Assembly (NCBI GenBank): GCA_020061355.1
Contig: JAGUYK010000006.1
Span: forward strand, 124,001-188,000
DNA: 64,000 nucleotides
Reading direction: 5' to 3'
Origin: Ignavibacteriales bacterium
Lineage (GTDB): Bacteria; Bacteroidota; Ignavibacteria; Ignavibacteriales; Melioribacteraceae
This document shows positions 63,685 to 64,000 of the stretch, piece by piece (positions within the stretch are counted from its first letter, which is position 1; each line of letters starts with the position of its first letter). The notes beneath the pieces were generated by a model. It saw only the letters and a list, made by a program, of their open reading frames with translations, searched no databases and had not been told where the DNA came from. A program made the translations under genes and the position numbers.

Positions 63685-63700
63685 TGTGAAACGTTTCACA
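63685..63700. promoter_or_regulatory. Perfect 16-bp palindrome TGTGAAACGTTTCACA
   Basis: A CG-centred perfect palindrome resembling LacI/GalR-family operators (compare TGNAANCGNNNNCA-type sites). It lies 9 bases left of two DnaA boxes and about 170 bases before the asparaginase-like gene. It is not a parS site: its half-sites are in reverse order. Confidence 0.6.
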
Positions 63701-63708
63701 GCCTCAAA

Positions 63709-63728
63709 TTATCAACATGTTATCAACA
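63709..63728 (+). promoter_or_regulatory. Tandem DnaA boxes
   Basis: Two TTATCAACA boxes at 63709-63717 and 63720-63728, same strand, 11 bases apart (one helical turn), a spacing that favours cooperative DnaA binding. Confidence 0.65.
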
Positions 63729-63871
63729 GAATTATCTGCCACCCAAACACACAACAAAATAGATTTTGAATTGCAAATCTGCAAATTAATTTTAGCAAAA
63801 TAATTAGAGTAATTTCTTTCGAAAAAGATTTTACAAGTCTAAATTTGTAATAGCTAAACATGAGTTTGTAG

Positions 63872-64000
63872 ATGAAAAATATTCTGATAGTATTTACTGG
63901 TGGAACATTTTCAATGAAGATCGATGAAAGAACGAAAGCGGCCGTACCATTTTTTCATGGAAACGAACTTATAGAAATGATTCCAGAGGCAGGCATGCTT
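63872..64000 (+). CDS. Asparaginase/glutaminase-like protein, 5' part
   Basis: The first 43 codons of a gene that runs off the window: MKNILIVFTGGTFSMKIDE matches the N-terminal signature of bacterial L-asparaginase type I / related amidohydrolases, with the catalytic Thr in TGGT. It converts asparagine to aspartate if the rest is intact. It reads rightward, divergent from dnaA. Only 129 bases can be seen. Confidence 0.75.
   Translation, partial: MKNILIVFTGGTFSMKIDERTKAAVPFFHGNELIEMIPEAGML

Larger units (their letters stand above)
63489..63871. other. dnaA upstream region, candidate second origin half
   Basis: A 383-base gene-free stretch between dnaA and the divergent asparaginase gene. 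It contains a predicted dnaA promoter, a TTATTAACA near-box (63568-63576), two TTATCAACA boxes (63709-63728) and a 16-base palindrome (63685-63700). With the AT-rich dnaN-dnaA tract it could form a two-part origin. Confidence 0.55.

Noticed and set aside
63685..63700. A parS (ParB) site
   Set aside because: parS is TGTTTCACGTGAAACA; this palindrome has the two half-sites in the opposite order, so ParB would not fit.

Overview
The window reads as an AT-rich chromosome segment around the replication origin of a free-living Gram-negative bacterium of the Bacteroidota/Chlorobi group, most likely Ignavibacteria or a close relative. The placement rests on several signs: a secreted subtilase with a type IX secretion C-terminal domain carrying an NYPNPFNP motif, a TonB-dependent receptor with an N-terminal carboxypeptidase-regulatory-like domain, secreted DUF4252 and DUF6599 proteins, and a classical dnaA-dnaN-recF-dciA-gyrB-gyrA block. 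This is inference from gene families; no 16S rRNA gene is present, and I see no rRNA, tRNA or CRISPR array.

Layout. 1-5.3 kb: a bacterial voltage-gated cation channel, a short-chain dehydrogenase, a Ca2+/Na+ antiporter, a SpoIID-like secreted protein and an unknown membrane protein. 5.4-8.9 kb: cspA with a clear terminator, then a cluster of SPFH protein, unknown protein, Arc-like ribbon-helix-helix protein and secreted alpha/beta hydrolase, preceded by a sigma70-like promoter whose -10 box lies in a 28-bp dyad. 9.0-14.0 kb: a compact leftward operon of SCO1, MscS channel, PCu(A)C copper chaperone, DUF6599 and Tat-exported DUF362 protein, probably serving copper delivery and envelope stress. 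14.1-19.0 kb: two methyltransferases (one is the 23S rRNA m5U enzyme), an ECF sigma / membrane partner / DUF4252 unit and two small genes. 19.0-24.6 kb: patatin/BamA-like outer-membrane protein, then yidC-yidD-rnpA-rpmH. 25-31 kb: glycogen synthase, ADP-forming acyl-CoA synthetase and the folate p-aminobenzoate genes pabA and pabB-pabC. 31-34.3 kb: a YdeI-like protein, a small decayed area with a truncated RhuM fragment, a pectinesterase and truA. 34.4-46.8 kb: acetyltransferase-like protein, SLC12-type and EamA transporters, porin, lipoprotein amidohydrolase, a chimeric gene remnant, a TonB-dependent receptor, a phosphoesterase and a ThuA protein. 46.8-53.6 kb: T9SS subtilase, M1 aminopeptidase, a trans-sulfuration PLP enzyme and a small-protein/nucleotidyltransferase pair. 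53.6-63.5 kb: gyrA, mgtE, gyrB, dciA, recF, dnaN, dnaA, all leftward. 63.9 kb to the end: the start of a rightward asparaginase-like gene.

The probable origin is split around dnaA. An AT-rich tract with two inverted DnaA boxes lies between dnaN and dnaA, and further boxes lie upstream of dnaA beside a perfect 16-bp palindrome. The most interesting items outside the core genes are the SPFH/Arc cluster and its dyad, the small-protein/nucleotidyltransferase pair, the copper/MscS operon, two related inverted-repeat elements placed between convergent genes, and two gene-decay events (a deacetylase/TonB-receptor chimera and a RhuM fragment). I did not find a system that can be called new with certainty; the SPFH/Arc cluster is the best candidate.
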